The notes below the pieces were generated by a model. That model saw only the letters and a program-made list of their open reading frames with translations, ran no database searches and had not been told where the DNA came from. This document shows, piece after piece, positions 11,145-23,728 of a stretch of DNA of 64,000 nucleotides. This DNA is from Siphonodentalium dalli (Eukaryota > Mollusca > Scaphopoda > Gadilida > Siphonodentaliidae). Within the stretch, counting starts at the first letter, position 1. Each line of letters starts with the position of its first letter. The translations under genes were made by a program, and so were the position numbers. Location of the stretch: positions 130,901,990 through 130,965,989 of the forward strand of contig CP136067.1 of assembly GCA_032622095.1 (NCBI GenBank), written 5' to 3'.

Positions 11145-12370
11145 TTGGTGGAGTAGATTAGTAAAATAATTGATCAATTCGTGACTAAAGCATGAAATTT
11201 AGCACATGTGTACATAATCACATGCCAATTGATATTAGATATGGAGCCACCCTGAAATTTCACTTTAAGCCCTCTTTTAAGGGGTTTTCTGAATTTAAAG
11301 ATCGTTTCGTGATTATATAATTCAATAAATGTCACAATTAATCTTACCATGGAATCTGGAATATAAAATTAGGCATATGCAACAAGTATGACTCAGTGCG
11401 ATATAATGGCACATTTTAGGGAGAAATTGGAATTCTCCGTCCAAGATGACCGTCAAAATGGCAGCCATAAGCGGAAATTTTTAAGTTTTTTCACTAATAT
11501 CTTCCAGACCAGTTTCCTCTGTATGGAACTGGTTCGGAAATGTGACTTTATTTCGTATTGCTCATATTAACTGGTCACTGGAGCAATGAAATATGCCATC
11601 CTTGGGATCCCAGCCCCATCCGATCCCTCAATAATTTGATTTTACAGAACGCGGTATGAAATTTCACCAAAAATCACCATTGGGATTCTAGTCATATTTC
11701 AACAAGAAATGAACAGGAATGTGCAAAGTAAGTGAGGCATACCATTACTTATGAATATTTCAACTCAATGGAAACAAAATTGTCACTTTGGCTAAAAAAT
11801 GGCTGTCAAAAAGGCCGCCAAAATATGGAAAATGGTAAATATTGTCCCGTCGTGACATGCAATCGCTTAAAAGTTACGGATGATGAATAAAATTGGCTAT
11901 TCTGTCATATATACATTGAATACTAACATTTATGATGCATCTTGCATAAGTGTTACTGTTACATTACCAAAATTATTGGAATTTTCTCTCAAAAACTATC
12001 TTTTGTATTTATTATTTTGATGGATCTCAAATGCGTCACAATGATGTGTTTTTTGAAAATTATACTCAAGCTGGCTTGCAAAATGTCCACAAAATTTTGT
12101 AGAAACGTTGATATTTTCAAATATATCCTAGACATTATTCTCTGCTCTTCTGTGAAGGTAGCGCATTGTGATTCACTTGTTTATTAAATCAACTGACAAC
12201 TATATGTTATATTTTGGTTGTCCCAGCACCTTGTGCGGCACGATTTCATTTTAAATCATGCCGTGTGTAATTTTGCCAAAAAATTCTTATGGGATTCTGG
12301 CCATGATTTTGAACGGAAATGAGCAGAGCTCTGAAACTGAACTGAGAGCGGCATAATCATGTGCCTACTC
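11145..12370. mobile_element. Left arm of a 4.4-kb foldback structure
   Basis: Read outward to inward, this arm is mirrored by 14290-15505. Matching landmarks include GTGGAGTAGA (11149) with TCTACTCCAC, GATATGGAGCC (11237) with GGCTCCATATC, GATCCCTCAATAA (11621) with TTATTGAGGGATC, ATTTCACCAAAAATCAC with GTGATTTTTGGTGAAAT, and AATTTTGCCAAAAA (12271) with TTTTTGGCAAAATT. Arm identity is roughly 75-85% by eye. No open frame is conserved between arms, so it is not coding. Confidence 0.75.
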
Positions 12371-12589
12371 TGGCCCAATAACATGTGCAACCATTACAGG
12401 TAAGTGAGCGTCAGACCAGGTAACACGTATATCGGGGTAGGCGTCCCCACACCAAGCACACTAGAATGACGGAGAAATAGCCAGCGTAATGCACTCGCAG
12501 GTGGACCAGAAGGCCGTTTAGAAAGTCAAACAAGGAGATGAGTAAAAAAACTGCTTAATAACATCAAATTCTGGGCCATTGGCATCAAG

Positions 12590-14280
12590 ATTGTTTGACT
12601 AATGTCAGGAAAACCGTTTCATCCATTGTGCATATAAACGGCCACCAAGGTGAAGAACTGTCTGACATTACCTCCCAATCGATTAACATATACTTGTTAT
12701 TATGGACAGTAATAACCACCAAAGGTCCGACTGCACAACTCAACCATGACCACACAAGCATGTTATATATACATGAACACTACACAAATGACCATGTAGC
12801 CACTCGCTTTATACATATGCACCTCACCCATGACCATGCAACAACACTTGGGTTTACTCGTAAACCACACTCATGACTACAGCCACGAGTCAACCATTCA
12901 GGTACACCATGTATACTCCTACACTTCACCCATGACCATATAGTCATCATGATTATACATTCATTTCTTGTATTGTATATAAATAGTCGCCTCACCATTG
13001 GACAAACAATCACTCCCTGTATATATATTTGCCACAATTATGGCCATATATCCACTCAAGATATATATACACTGCAACTATAACCATATAGTAACTCATG
13101 GTATGCATATACATCTAGCCAATGACCATTAAACACTCACATTCATACACTCAAGACAATTCAGCCACTCGCTGTATACCCATACACAACATTTGTGGTC
13201 ATACAGTCACTCCTTATTTACCAATTTACCTCACCATTGACCATACGATCACTCCCTGTATACATATTGGCCACGACAAGATAGCCAAATAAATATATAC
13301 AATGTACATACACACCCACCAATGCCTATTATAGAATCACTCCAGGTATACATCGACACCTCACCATTGACCATACAGACCTTCTAGAAAAAGATAAACA
13401 ATGCGCAGCACCTCACCATTGACCACAAAGTCACTCCCTGTATACATTTTCTTCACTTAACATCCATGACCATATAACCACTCAAGATATACATATACAC
13501 ACCCACTCATGACCATAGTCAATCCAGGTATACATATACACCTCACCAATTGATATACCAATACTCCACACGACCATTCGTTAACTCCAAATTTGCATAT
13601 ACACCTCGCCCATGACAATTCAGCCACTCGATGTATACCCACACACCCCATCCATGATCATACAGTTACTCTTTGTATAGCTATACATCCACCAATGACA
13701 ATACAGCCACGGCGGAGATACATATACATCACATGCATATACAAACATGACCATAAGGGCACTTCATATACACCCACACGCCGCCAATGGCCATCCAGTT
13801 GAACTCCAAGTATGTAATTATACACTTCAACAATCATGACCGTACATTCATCCCATGTACACATATATACATTACACCTAAGCATACAACCATTCCCTAT
13901 TTATTCACACACCACAGTCCCACACATGATCATATAGCCAACATATGTATACATATACACCCATTCATGACAATAGTCACCCAAGGTACGCATGTATATC
14001 AAACACATGAACATACAGTCACTCTATATATACATAAACACACAGATGAACATACAGCTACTATCATTATACCCACACACCACTTCAATAACCATACAAA
14101 TACTCCTTTTATATCTATTCACCTCACAAATGACCAAGCAGTCACCCTTTGTATACCTATACATCTCACCACCCCATCACCATGTAGGATACTCCTTCGC
14201 ACCATTCATTGGCATACAATAACTCCCTGTATAACTATTCATATTCACTCCCTGGCCGCCATTTTGACATACACCATATA
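12590..14280. repeat. Degenerate minisatellite inside the foldback (unit ~50-60 bp)
   Basis: The unit is built from CTCACCCATGACCATACAGCCACTC then TGTATACATATACAC. It recurs more than 20 times with heavy divergence, and ACC(A/C)ATGACCAT plus TATACATATACACC are the best-kept parts. The long frames of His/Thr/Ile-rich peptide here (for example 13787-14284) are products of the repeat and are not called as genes. It fills the centre between the two inverted arms. Confidence 0.8.
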
Positions 14281-14289
14281 TTAAGTTGA

Positions 14290-15505
14290 TTTTTATACTA
14301 ATGCTCGAGAGTAGCCACATAATATGGTTTCACTCAGTTCTGCCCATTTTCGTTCAAAAATATGGCCAGAGTCCCAAAAGACATTTTTGGCAAAATTCCA
14401 TACTACATTACATCATTTAAAATTAATTTGTCATGCATCAGAAGGTACAGGACAAGGAGATTGAAACATGTACTAGTCAGTGGATTAACTACTATGGTTA
14501 ATAACCATGTGAGTTACAATTTGCTAATTCTTGGGAACAGAGGATACTGCTGTGTTAAAAAAAACTATTTGTTTTACCAAATCATGTTGCCATTTTGGAA
14601 GGCATCTTGAGTAATTTTGTCTAAACTACGTTTGTATGACGCATTCAAGACAGAGGTTACATTAGTAATACTTAACCAATGTGCATCAGAAGTGTTAGAA
14701 TTTAATGTATGATTCAGTATAGGCTGCATAGCCAATTGTATTCGTCAGTCACAACTTGTAAGCGATTACATGGTATCCTGGGGCAATATTTACCATTTTC
14801 CAGGTTTTGGCCGCCAATTTGGCAGCCATTTTCAGAACAAGTGACAATTTTTTGTTTCATTCATTGTTCTGTACTAGTCACTTTGCATGTTACTGTTATA
14901 TTTTCAGCTTTTGTGTTTAAATTGTGTAGCTGACACCATTGTAATGGTTTGCTTCCAATTAATTCTTCTTCTTCTTCTTCTTCATTGAGTTCAAATATTC
15001 ATAAGTATTTGTATGCCTCACTTAATTTGCACAGTTCTGTCAATTTCTTGTTAAAATATGACTGGACGTGATTTTTGGTGAAATTTCATATCCAGTTCTG
15101 TATAATTCAATTATTGAGGGATCGGGAGGGACTGGGATCACACGATTGGCATCACTTAACAGGATCAATACAAAATAAAGTCACATTTCCGACCCAGTTC
15201 CATACAGCAGAACCTGATCTAGAATATTTTAGTGAAAAAAACAAATTCCTCTGTATATGCCTAATATTAAATCGCATATGTCATGGTAAGATTAATTGCG
15301 ACATTTAATAAATTATGTAATCACAAAACGCTCTTTAAATTCGGAAAACCCATTAAAAGAGCGGTTACAGTGAAATTTCAGCGTGGCTCCATATCTAATA
15401 TTAATAAGTATGTGAATGTGTACATATGTGCAAAGTTTCATGCTTTAGTCACAATTTGAACAATTGCCTTGAAAATTTGACTTACTCTACTCCACTAATA
15501 TTCTT
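14290..15505. mobile_element. Right arm of the 4.4-kb foldback structure
   Basis: The inverted partner of 11145-12370, in register along its whole length. A small (CTT)n tract at 14961-14983 is private to this arm. The outer edge is near 15505, where homology to the left arm stops. The target duplication is not recognisable, so the transposition mechanism is unknown. Confidence 0.75.
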
Positions 15506-15713
15506 ATTCGTGTTTTGATAAATTACCGTTACAATCTATATAATAAAACGAAAACTTCATCCTTCACCACACGGTCGGGAACATAATGTGTGAGAGACAG
15601 AGCATAGGATTCACTAAGATCGCCGATGATTAGATCAGTCGCCACAATAAATGCATTCGACGGTGCATTTTTAACAGGTTGGTGGTGAACATGGACCATG
15701 GATATGTAAGACT

Positions 15714-16088
15714 AACATAAACCAAGTGGAATATTTCGTGGCGCACGAAAAACATCAACCGTGGACGGTGGATCTTTAATACTAACATAAACCAAGTGGA
15801 ATATTTCGCGGTGTACGAAACATGGTCCGTCGATCTTTAAGACTAACATAAACCAAGTGGAATATTTCGTGGCGCACGAAACATGGACGGTGGATCTTTA
15901 AGACTAACATAAACCAAATGGAATATTTCGTGGCGCACGAAACATGGTCAGTGGATCTTTAAGACTAACATAAACCGAGTGGAATATTTCGTGGTGAACG
16001 AAACATGGTCCGTGGATCTTTAAGACTAACATAAACCAAGTGGAATATTTCGTGACGTATGAAACATGGTGGTGATACTATGCTGTTA
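15714..16088. repeat. 61-bp tandem repeat, six copies
   Basis: Copies begin at 15714, 15784, 15845, 15906, 15967 and 16028, each starting AACATAAACC. The last four intervals are exactly 61 bp and the first unit is 70 bp. The core GTGGAATATTTCGTGGCGCACG is near-palindromic (CGTG...CACG). No gene is present. Confidence 0.9.
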
Positions 16089-16144
16089 CACAGTGCTCGC
16101 GTTAGCATGCAAAGAGCGTAACTCTATTGCTCAACCACCCACTC

Positions 16145-16160
16145 CCCCCCCCCCCCCCCT
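16145..16160 (+). repeat. Poly-C tract
   Basis: An uninterrupted C run of about 16 bases; length is uncertain in any assembly. Confidence 0.8.
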
Positions 16161-16371
16161 TGAGTCATCAGGGATCGATTATTGGTAGTGACAAAGTCAC
16201 AGAGCATCATTAACATTTAATTTCATGATGATAGGCACCGCTGGTTAAGTGGTCCTGCTGAATTGATATGATGCTGGCGGGGTGATGTGATACAGTCAAC
16301 AGTGTCAAGAAAAAGGGGCGTTATTTTATAAAGTTGTACTTTTTGCGGTGTTCGGATTATCTGAAATTCTG

Positions 16372-16556
16372 AACCTATCAAGGAAATGTCATTATGTGTA
16401 TAAACATTCATTTATAAACTAGTATCTGATGGCTGAACCTATCAAGGAAATGGCATTATGTGTATAAACATTCATTTATAAACTATTATCTAATGTCTGA
16501 ACATATCAAGGAAATGGAATTATGTATATAAACATTCATTTATAACCTATTTTTAT
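16372..16556. repeat. 64-bp tandem repeat in the F copy 2 core, three copies
   Basis: Units start AACCTATCAAGGAAATG and end in a TTTATAA-rich stretch; the spacing is exactly 64 bp. An equivalent ~66-bp repeat sits at the same place in F copy 4 (29427-29700), so a central tandem repeat is a family trait. Confidence 0.85.
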
Positions 16557-16665
16557 AATGGCTGCATTGGTTGTTCCACACCGACCAAAAACAAGGTTGC
16601 TATTCGCGTCATTTTGCAAAAACCAGCGTAATCATTATTATTTTGTTAACATACAAAGTTCTTAA

Positions 16666-17001
16666 AGGGGTACTGTACACTAAATCAGGCCGTTTATAGG
16701 ACCATCTCCTTTTATACTCAACAGAATAAATGCAACATATGAATGCATTTGAGCCATGGATTTGAGCAAAATACAATGATGTGCTCTATGACCGATGCAA
16801 ACAACATGATAATTATAGTGACAATTACGTTTTGACTCTCAAGTCATAAACTCATTTTCATTATAATTGCCATTTTGTTTGCATTGTTCAGTCTTTATAG
16901 CACTAATCCATGGCTCAAATTCATTCATTTGTTGCATATATTATGTTGAGTATAACAGGACATGGTCCCACACATGGCCGGATTTAGTGTACATTCCACC
17001 T
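16666..17001. mobile_element. TTAA-flanked MITE, family C copy 2
   Basis: TTAA at 16662-16665 and 17002-17005. The left end AGGGGTACTGTACACTAAAT is mirrored by the right end ATTTAGTGTACATTCCACCT. The centre repeats the TCATTTTCATTATAATT(G/A)CC hairpin of copy 1. It is inserted in foldback F copy 2, so it is younger than that element. Confidence 0.85.
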
Positions 17002-17332
17002 TTAACTTCACCACGAAAATGATAACTTTTTGAAAAATTAAAGGTAGTTTTAATTTTCACGGTGTGACTGTACTCTGAACGAATTGATGGAAGCCTTGGA
17101 GGACCGTCGTGTTTTTAAAACATGTGTATTGGAAAATATTTAAATGATGACACTTGGTTGAATATTCATAATAAACAGGAATTGCCATGTTGATTATGGT
17201 CGGTGTGGTTGGTATGGTTGGGGTGACAAAAAAATGTCACGACCATTCCTATGTATTATGAATATTTCATGCCGACACTAACTTGTTCTCAAATCGCTCG
17301 TATTACCCAAACACCGCAAAATGACAACTATA

Positions 17333-17655
17333 GAAAACACTAGCTGATGTGCCCGACTTCATCCGGGCTATTATAAAACACTAGCTGGTGTGCCCGACTT
17401 CATCCGGGCTATTATAAAACACTAGCTGGTGTGCCCGACTTCATCCGGGCTATTATAAAACACTAGCTGATGTGCCCGACTTCATCCGGGCTATTATAAA
17501 ACACTAGCTGGTGTGCCCGACTTCATCCGGGCTATTATAAAACACTAGCTGGTGTGCCCGACTTCATCCGGGCTATTATAAAACACTAGCTGGTGTGCCC
17601 GACTTCATCCGCCTATTATAAAACACTAGCTGATGTGCCCGACTTCGCCGGGGCT
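17333..17655. repeat. 41-bp tandem repeat, about eight copies
   Basis: The unit carries CACTAGCTGGTGTGCCCGAC then TTCATCCGGGCTATTATAAA. Copies are nearly identical, differing by GGTG/GATG and one 2-bp deletion, so the expansion is recent. The last unit reads TTCGCCGGGGCTATTC and leads straight into the dispersed repeat at 17640-17830, which suggests that the unit is the end of that repeat. Confidence 0.9.
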
Positions 17656-17830
17656 ATTCAGTGATTTCTTTGTGAACGCCTCCATCTGGGCAGAATATAC
17701 AGCGTCTGGACAAACTATTGTTCGATCTGTCCAGAAACATGCCTATATGAGCTAGTTCAATGTCAAGGACAGGTGTCGAATCGCACGTGAAATTAGACCA
17801 GGCGCCCCCGCTATTTTCGGAAGCGCCAGG
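17640..17830. repeat. Dispersed repeat G, copy 1
   Basis: TATATGAGCTAGTTCAATGTC ... GCACGTGAAATTAGACC matches the complement of 21550-21605 (GGTCCAATTTCACGTGC ... GACCTCGCTCATATA). This 95-codon minus frame is not considered a gene, because it spans the repeat boundary. Confidence 0.55.
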
Positions 17831-17941
17831 AATTTTGGGGACTTGTCCTGGTGCCACTTGTCTCGGGCGCCCGATGATTCCACACTGAATATTGCTAACA
17901 TGCATGTAAATACAGCAATTTACACGTTTTACATTACTCAA

Positions 17942-19094
17942 ACGTATACAGTTATTTTAACTGTGGGTTGAAATTACTTCAATTTGGTATTCCATGTAAT
18001 ATGTACCGTATAGCCATGCAAGGGGCAAATCCAACATCCCGAGACGTGGGCCCAGGCCTATTTTTCGCCATGCAAAGCAAATAATTTCTGGCGTGGGAAA
18101 TTTCGCGCCACGCTCCACATATAATTGGAATGAGGAATATGGTGTGAAGCGAACAGTCGTTCAGAGAACAACCTGGTGGGAGCACTTAATTTCTGGAACA
18201 TTAAAATGTAATAACTTTGGGAGAGTAGAATATGTCGTTAAATATGCTGATATCGGTCGAGCAATGAAATGTGACATATGGGATAGCTGGTATGTGGACC
18301 AACACAGCAATAATTACAATGCAGGTCATCGAAGGAAGTTATTTGAACGGTCTCCTATAATAGTTGTACGCATGTGCAGTCCCAGAATATTTTCGTGATG
18401 TTGGCATTACCATTTACACTCCGTGTACATGGTATCGCCAAACCCGAGGGTATCACGAAACAAGAACATGGGGTTTTGATAAATGAACATATCTTCCTTC
18501 AGATGAAGCTTTATGTCTCCCAGTTAAATGATGATATACACTATTCAGAACATAATTTCACAAATCGGAGTGTTCTCTCAATGGGATAGCGACCATAGCT
18601 TGCTCTCACCCCGATAAATTTAATAGAAATTCTGACTCATTGTCGATTTTATCATAAATAGTAGAAACTTTTTGACGTTAGGGAGTTCGTTTGAAAGAGA
18701 TGGCGGATAATGCGTGTATCAATAGAAAAATATATGTTTAATTAGCCAAAAATTGTCTAGCCTGCAAAGCGGTTCGCAAAAATACTATGTGCGTCCAAGT
18801 GAGGGTACCCACCATAATTTCGGGTATCAAAGCTGCAGATCGATCCTGCGATGAGATGTCGCCAAACCAGAGCTGGGATGTCAAAGATGCGAACTATATG
18901 CTTCACATTTTGACCGTTTCTGCTTGAAAATATCCCAATTATCATTCGGACCTGCCGGCACATTGATCATCTTTAGGCTGGGGTGCATGTGCAAGGGGGG
19001 AAACGTTTGTTTGTTTGTGTTTTATGTTCTAATGTCATATTAATAGTATATGCTATTCTGTGCCATCGCTAGTTCATTTAGAGTTCAGCCCAAT
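17942..19094. other. No convincing gene
   Basis: Short plus-strand frames at 18093-18398 and 18374-18589 overlap out of frame and show no domain that I recognise. No member of the local repeat families is present. Possibly unique intergenic DNA. Confidence 0.35.
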
Positions 19095-19802
19095 AGCAGA
19101 ACATTCTGCAAAAATATAATTTGTATTAATGTATGCGTGAGAAAACGAGTGACATTGACGAAATTAGTTCTATATACAGCATTTTCATCGAAATTAATTT
19201 TATTTTGTTCGACCCCACACCCCCATTTCCTCATGCAGAGTATTGGAACTGGAGCATGTGTGTCGTCATATTAACTTTTCTGGTGAAATTAGACAAAAGT
19301 TTCAGACAACGAATTAAGAAAGTAGCATATATCTCATGAAAATGGCATATTTAAGAAACTGGAAATAAATTAGCAATATCACAAGCGTGTGATCGAGCGA
19401 AATTAAACTTCCAAATAAAATATTTATATAAGAAATTGAGAATGTGTGTCGTCATATTACCTTATCGGGTGAAATTAGACAAAGGTTTCAGACATCGAAT
19501 TCAGAAAGTAGCATATATATCACATGAAAATGGCCTATTTAAAACATATATCAGGTATAATGTGAATGTGCGTGTATAATGAATACTATGTAACACGCAA
19601 ATGGCCCAGCTGAATGAAATTATGTTTTGATGTGAACGTTGTTGTGTTGCCGATTGCTAGCGATTATGCATTAATTATCTTTGTACTATCGACCATAATG
19701 TACTTGTGTATATATATAGAGGTTTCTTGTGTGAATCATTATAGCAAAAACAAATTATTTATATATAGCTTCGAACTGTCCATCAGCCGAGACCATTGGG
19801 TG

Positions 19803-21415
19803 TAGACCGTATAACATTGACAGCCTTGCTCGCATGCAGAAGGAACGTTGCGGTCGAGCCGACGATGAAATCCAGAGGAATATCCAATATATTTATTATG
19901 TTACATCTTGATCCCTAAAGCATGGCACACAAGTCGTCAACGGTGAGCGAAGCCATGAACATGTATATTGGAATTCCGAATCTGTTCATTATAAACTCCC
20001 AGTATATGTTTCGCGCATGAATCAATATGCCCGATTGACACGAGAACATGATATGCGTGATCTCATTGTTATAGCGAACAGAGCATAGGTTGCAGAGTGT
20101 ATTGTTGTTGAAGGCTGTCCTGTTCAGCAACCGACACAAGTTGACATATTTAGATAATAAATGTGCTTGGGCGTGCACTCGAGTCCAAATGGACCAACAG
20201 TCTAATGGATTGTGGTTAACTTTTGATAGAACATATAAATTTGGATCAGAATTTACAGCACAACGCCATGAGTTAGTATAATAATTTTGCACAGCTGTTT
20301 TAAAATCCTCTTCCAAACTTCTTTGTCTGGGAACAGACCTTCATCGAGATATTCTAGGAGATAATATTTTAGATTGTATTTTCCGAGAATTTGACATATA
20401 TCATGAGCATAGCCAGATGATGATCTTCTAAACAGACGTTGTTGGTGCGCTTTCAGTTGGAACAGTCTCAGAGGAGTTTGGTGGGAAGTGGTAAATGGAT
20501 AAGGTTTCCAAGAAATCATAATTTTCGGGTATGGATTTCCTGTTCAATGGGCACCAATCCAAGTAATCCTAGTGACAGTCTAGTACTTGCCCTTTTCGGT
20601 AGTGACTGGATACTCTTGATACATGTTCGGAGTGATCTTTCCATTATCATGAGACCAGAGGTATATTGCATGGGTAAGAGTTCGCATCCGTATAATGCTT
20701 TCAGCAGAACAACACATTTTATGATCTGCCTCAGTGACAAAGGAGTCATAGAAGCAGTTAACTGTCTCTTCGCAATGGAGAAATGTTTTTTGCGCATTTT
20801 CAGAGAAACTAAGTGTCCATGGGATTTTCCTGTAGCGAATTTATCTTGTACAATTCATAAGTGCGTGCTCTCTGTTTTCTCTGGTATTGTGTTCGGACCT
20901 AAATGCCATGTTCTGTGAGCTTTGGGGTGACCACTTTTTGACTCGTTAAACAAAATAACGCTGCTGTTAGTGCAAGAGAAAGAAAATCGCCACCTGATGC
21001 TGTATTGATAACACATGTCGATTAAAATGTCGAGGCCAATTTTAGAGAGGGATATAAGTGTTATATCGTCCACCGTAGTTGGTGCCGCGCATGAAATATT
21101 ATTTATGGATAGTTCCATTCGTGTGGTCGTTAGGATTTATAGAAGGTCATTTATGTACACTGAGTAGCAAAAAGGTGAGATAACCAAGGAGTTTGACAGA
21201 CATCCGTTATAACGAACTTGGCTTGTGATGTCACTGTATATTCTCTGTAACATGCAAATGGCTATTCTTGAATAACCAAGGCGAAGAAACTTGAATAACA
21301 CTCCGGTGTGCCATACTTTGTCGAATGCTTTTTTGGAGTCTACAAATGCAACATAAAGTTTGGAACTGTTTTCATGTGCGTACGATATTGCCTCCTGCAA
21401 AAAATGCACCGTTAT
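19803..21415 (-). pseudogene. LINE reverse transcriptase fragment, left palindrome arm
   Basis: Minus-strand pieces read in order: an RT block with FVDSKKAFDKVWHTGVLFKF (21409-21137), the next block with TTVDDITLISLSKIG where an active element would have a Y/F-x-DD box (21118-20855), KALYGCELL (20797-20516), FQLKAHQQRLFRRSS (20519-20253), and a C-terminal C-x2-C-x9-H-x4-C knuckle, LCNLCSVRYNNEITHIMFSC (20316-19915). Pieces are split by frameshifts and stops, and the endonuclease and N-terminal RT are absent, so this is a dead 5'-truncated copy of a non-LTR retrotransposon. Confidence 0.85.
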
Positions 21416-21439
21416 CGATTATATATTTTTGAACTTATG

Positions 21440-21660
21440 CCTGTCTGTATGTATGTGTGTATGTGTGTTGTAGACTCGAAAACTGCTCGACCGATCAGAC
21501 TCAAATTTGGTATGTAGGGCTACTTTGATCCCGTTAACAATATGGGCGGGTCCAATTTCACGTGCAACCGTGTCCTCGACATTGACCTTGACCTCGCTCA
21601 TATACGCTCAATTAACCATGTTCCGGACCTCGACCGATCCGACTCAAATATGGTATGTAC
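21440..21660. repeat. Dispersed repeat G, copy 2, in the palindrome spacer
   Basis: Contains GACCGATCAGACTCAAATTTGGTATGT and a second, shorter version GACCGATCCGACTCAAATATGGTATGT ~155 bp later, bracketing ATTGACCTTGACCTCGC. It is related in inverse orientation to 17640-17830. It interrupts the palindrome centre. Confidence 0.55.
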
Positions 21661-21814
21661 ACTGTTAGAAAAGAGGCGCAGGAACCAAGCTGAAGAACCA
21701 GTAGTTGGTTTTTCGTGCTTCAAACACAGTTGTAGAACTAAAATTACCTACCATTACTGCTGTTTTGGTTCTTGAGAATTGAAGAACCAAAAGTGGACAG
21801 ACGGATTATTATAA

Positions 21815-22015
21815 CTAAACTTCAATCATCGTTGTCGTTTTCGTCGTATTTATCATCGTCGTCATCGTAATCATAGTAAGCATCTTCATCGTCATCGCAA
21901 TCGCCATCGTCAACGCCGTCGTCATCATCGCCATCGTCATCGTAGTCATCACCATTATCATCATCACCATCTCTATCTTCGTCGTAGTCACCGTCATCAT
22001 CGTCGTCATTACCAT
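21815..22015. repeat. CAT/CGT (ATC) trinucleotide microsatellite
   Basis: Irregular (ATC/GTC)n over ~200 bp in one triplet register, producing Met/Thr and Asp frames on minus that are not genes. Confidence 0.85.
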
Positions 22016-22084
22016 ACTGGCTGCATACCCACACGACCTTCAGAATGGATATAATCTAGGGTAGGCTGCAACATGACAACTTTC

Positions 22085-23728
22085 GTCTTTCAGGATGCCA
22101 TATCCTACGCACATGAAAACAGTTCCAAACTTTATGTTGCATTTTTAGACTCTAAAAAAACATTCGATAAAGTATGGAACACCGGAGTGTTGTTCAAGTT
22201 TCTTCGCCTTGGTTATTCAAGAAAAGCCATTTGCATGTTACAGTACATGCATATACAGTGACATGACAAGCCAAGTTCGTTATAACGGATGTCTGTCAAA
22301 CTCCTTAGTGATTAGCCAAGGAACAAGGCAAGGGGTATCCTCTCACCTTTTTGCTACTTAGTGTACATAAATGACCTTCTGAAATCCTAACGACCACACG
22401 AATGGGACTCTCCATAAATAATATTACATACGCGGCACCAACTACGACGGACGATATAACACTTATATCCCTCTCTAAAATTGGCCTCGACAATTTAATC
22501 GACATGTGTTATCAATACAGCATCAGGTGGCGATTTTCTTTCTCTTGCACTAACAGCAGCGTTATTGTGTTTAACGAGTCAAACAGTTGTCACTCCAAAG
22601 CTCACAGAACATGGCATTTAGGTCCGAACACAATACCAGAGAAAACAGAGAGCACGCACTTAGGAATTGTACAAGATAAATTCGCTACAGGAAACTCCCA
22701 TGGACACTTAGTTTCTCTGAAAATGCGCAAAACAAATTTCTCCATTGCGAAGAGACAGTTATGCATCTCCTGTGTCACTGAGGCAGCTCCTAAAATGTGT
22801 TCTGCTGAAAGCATTATACGGATGCGAACTCTTACCCATGCAATATACCTCTGGTCTCATGATAATGGAAAAAATCACCCCGAACGTGTATCAAGAGTAT
22901 CCAGTCACTACCGAAATGAGCAAGAATTAGATCGTCACTAGGATTACTTGGATTTATGCCCATTGAACAGGAAATCCATACCCGAAAATTATGCTTTCTT
23001 GATAACCTTAGCCATTTACCACTTCACCACAAAACTCCTCTGAGACTGTTTCAACTGAAAGCGCATCAGCAACGTCTGTTTAGAAGATCATCTTCTGGCT
23101 ATGCTCATGATATATTTCAAATTCTCGGAAAATACAATCTAAAATATTATCTCCTAGAATATCTCGATGAAGGTCTGTTCCCAGACAAAGAAGTTTGAAA
23201 GAGGATTTTAAAACAGCTGTGCAAAATTATTATACTAACTCATGGCTTTGTGTTGTAAATTCTGATCCTAATTTATTTGTTCTATCAAAAGTTAACCACA
23301 ATCCATTAGACTGTTGGTCAATATGGACTCGAGTGCACGCCCGAGCACATTTATCATCTAAATATGTCAACTTGTGCCGGTTGCTGAACAGGACAACCTT
23401 CAAAAACAATACACTCTGCAACCTATGCTCTGTTCGCTATAACAATGAGATCACGCATATCATGTTCTCGTGTCAATCGGGCATATTGATTCATGCGCGA
23501 AACATATACTGGGAGTTCATAATGAACAGATTCGGAATTCCAAGATACATGTTCATGGCTTCGCTCACCGTTGACGACTTGGGTGCCATGCTTTTAGGAT
23601 CAAGATGTAACATAATAAATAAATCGGATATTCCTCTGGATTTCATCGTCGACTCGACCGCAAAGTTCCTTCTGCATGCGAGCGAGGCTGTCAACGTTAT
23701 ACGGTCTACACCCAATGGTCTCGGCTGA
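22085..23728 (+). pseudogene. LINE reverse transcriptase fragment, right palindrome arm
   Basis: The inverted paralogue of 19803-21415. Pieces are FLDSKKTFDKVWNTGVLFKF (22073-22261), TTDDITLISLSKIGLDNL (22402-22941), a FQLKAHQQRLFRRSS block (22956-23198) and the C-terminal knuckle block (23195-23728). The last block stays open ~45 codons further than in the left arm. Stops, frameshifts and loss of the catalytic Tyr/Ala context show that it is inactive. Some breaks differ between arms, so decay continued after duplication. Confidence 0.85.

Larger units (their letters stand above)
16237..17340. mobile_element. Foldback family F copy 2
   Basis: The left arm begins GGTTAAGTGGTCCTGCTG with one terminal unit (AATTGATATGATGCTGG) and proceeds to TTTTTGCGGTGTTCGG. 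The right arm at 17291-17335 is the mirror (TCGCTCGTATTACCC then AAACACCGCAAAATGACAAC). The core has three 64-bp tandem copies starting at 16372, 16436 and 16500. A family C MITE sits inside (16666-17001). The outer right tip has been replaced by the 41-bp repeat. Confidence 0.7.

Noticed and set aside
13457-14284. 165-codon His/Thr/Ile-rich frame and overlapping frames on both strands
   Set aside because: They lie fully in the degenerate ~55-bp minisatellite, and peptide repeats follow the DNA repeat.
17654-17941. 95-codon minus frame
   Set aside because: It spans the edge of dispersed repeat G and the 41-bp repeat; no domain.
18093-18589. Two plus-strand frames of 101 and 71 codons
   Set aside because: Overlapping in different frames, no recognisable domain, no splice or homology evidence visible by eye.
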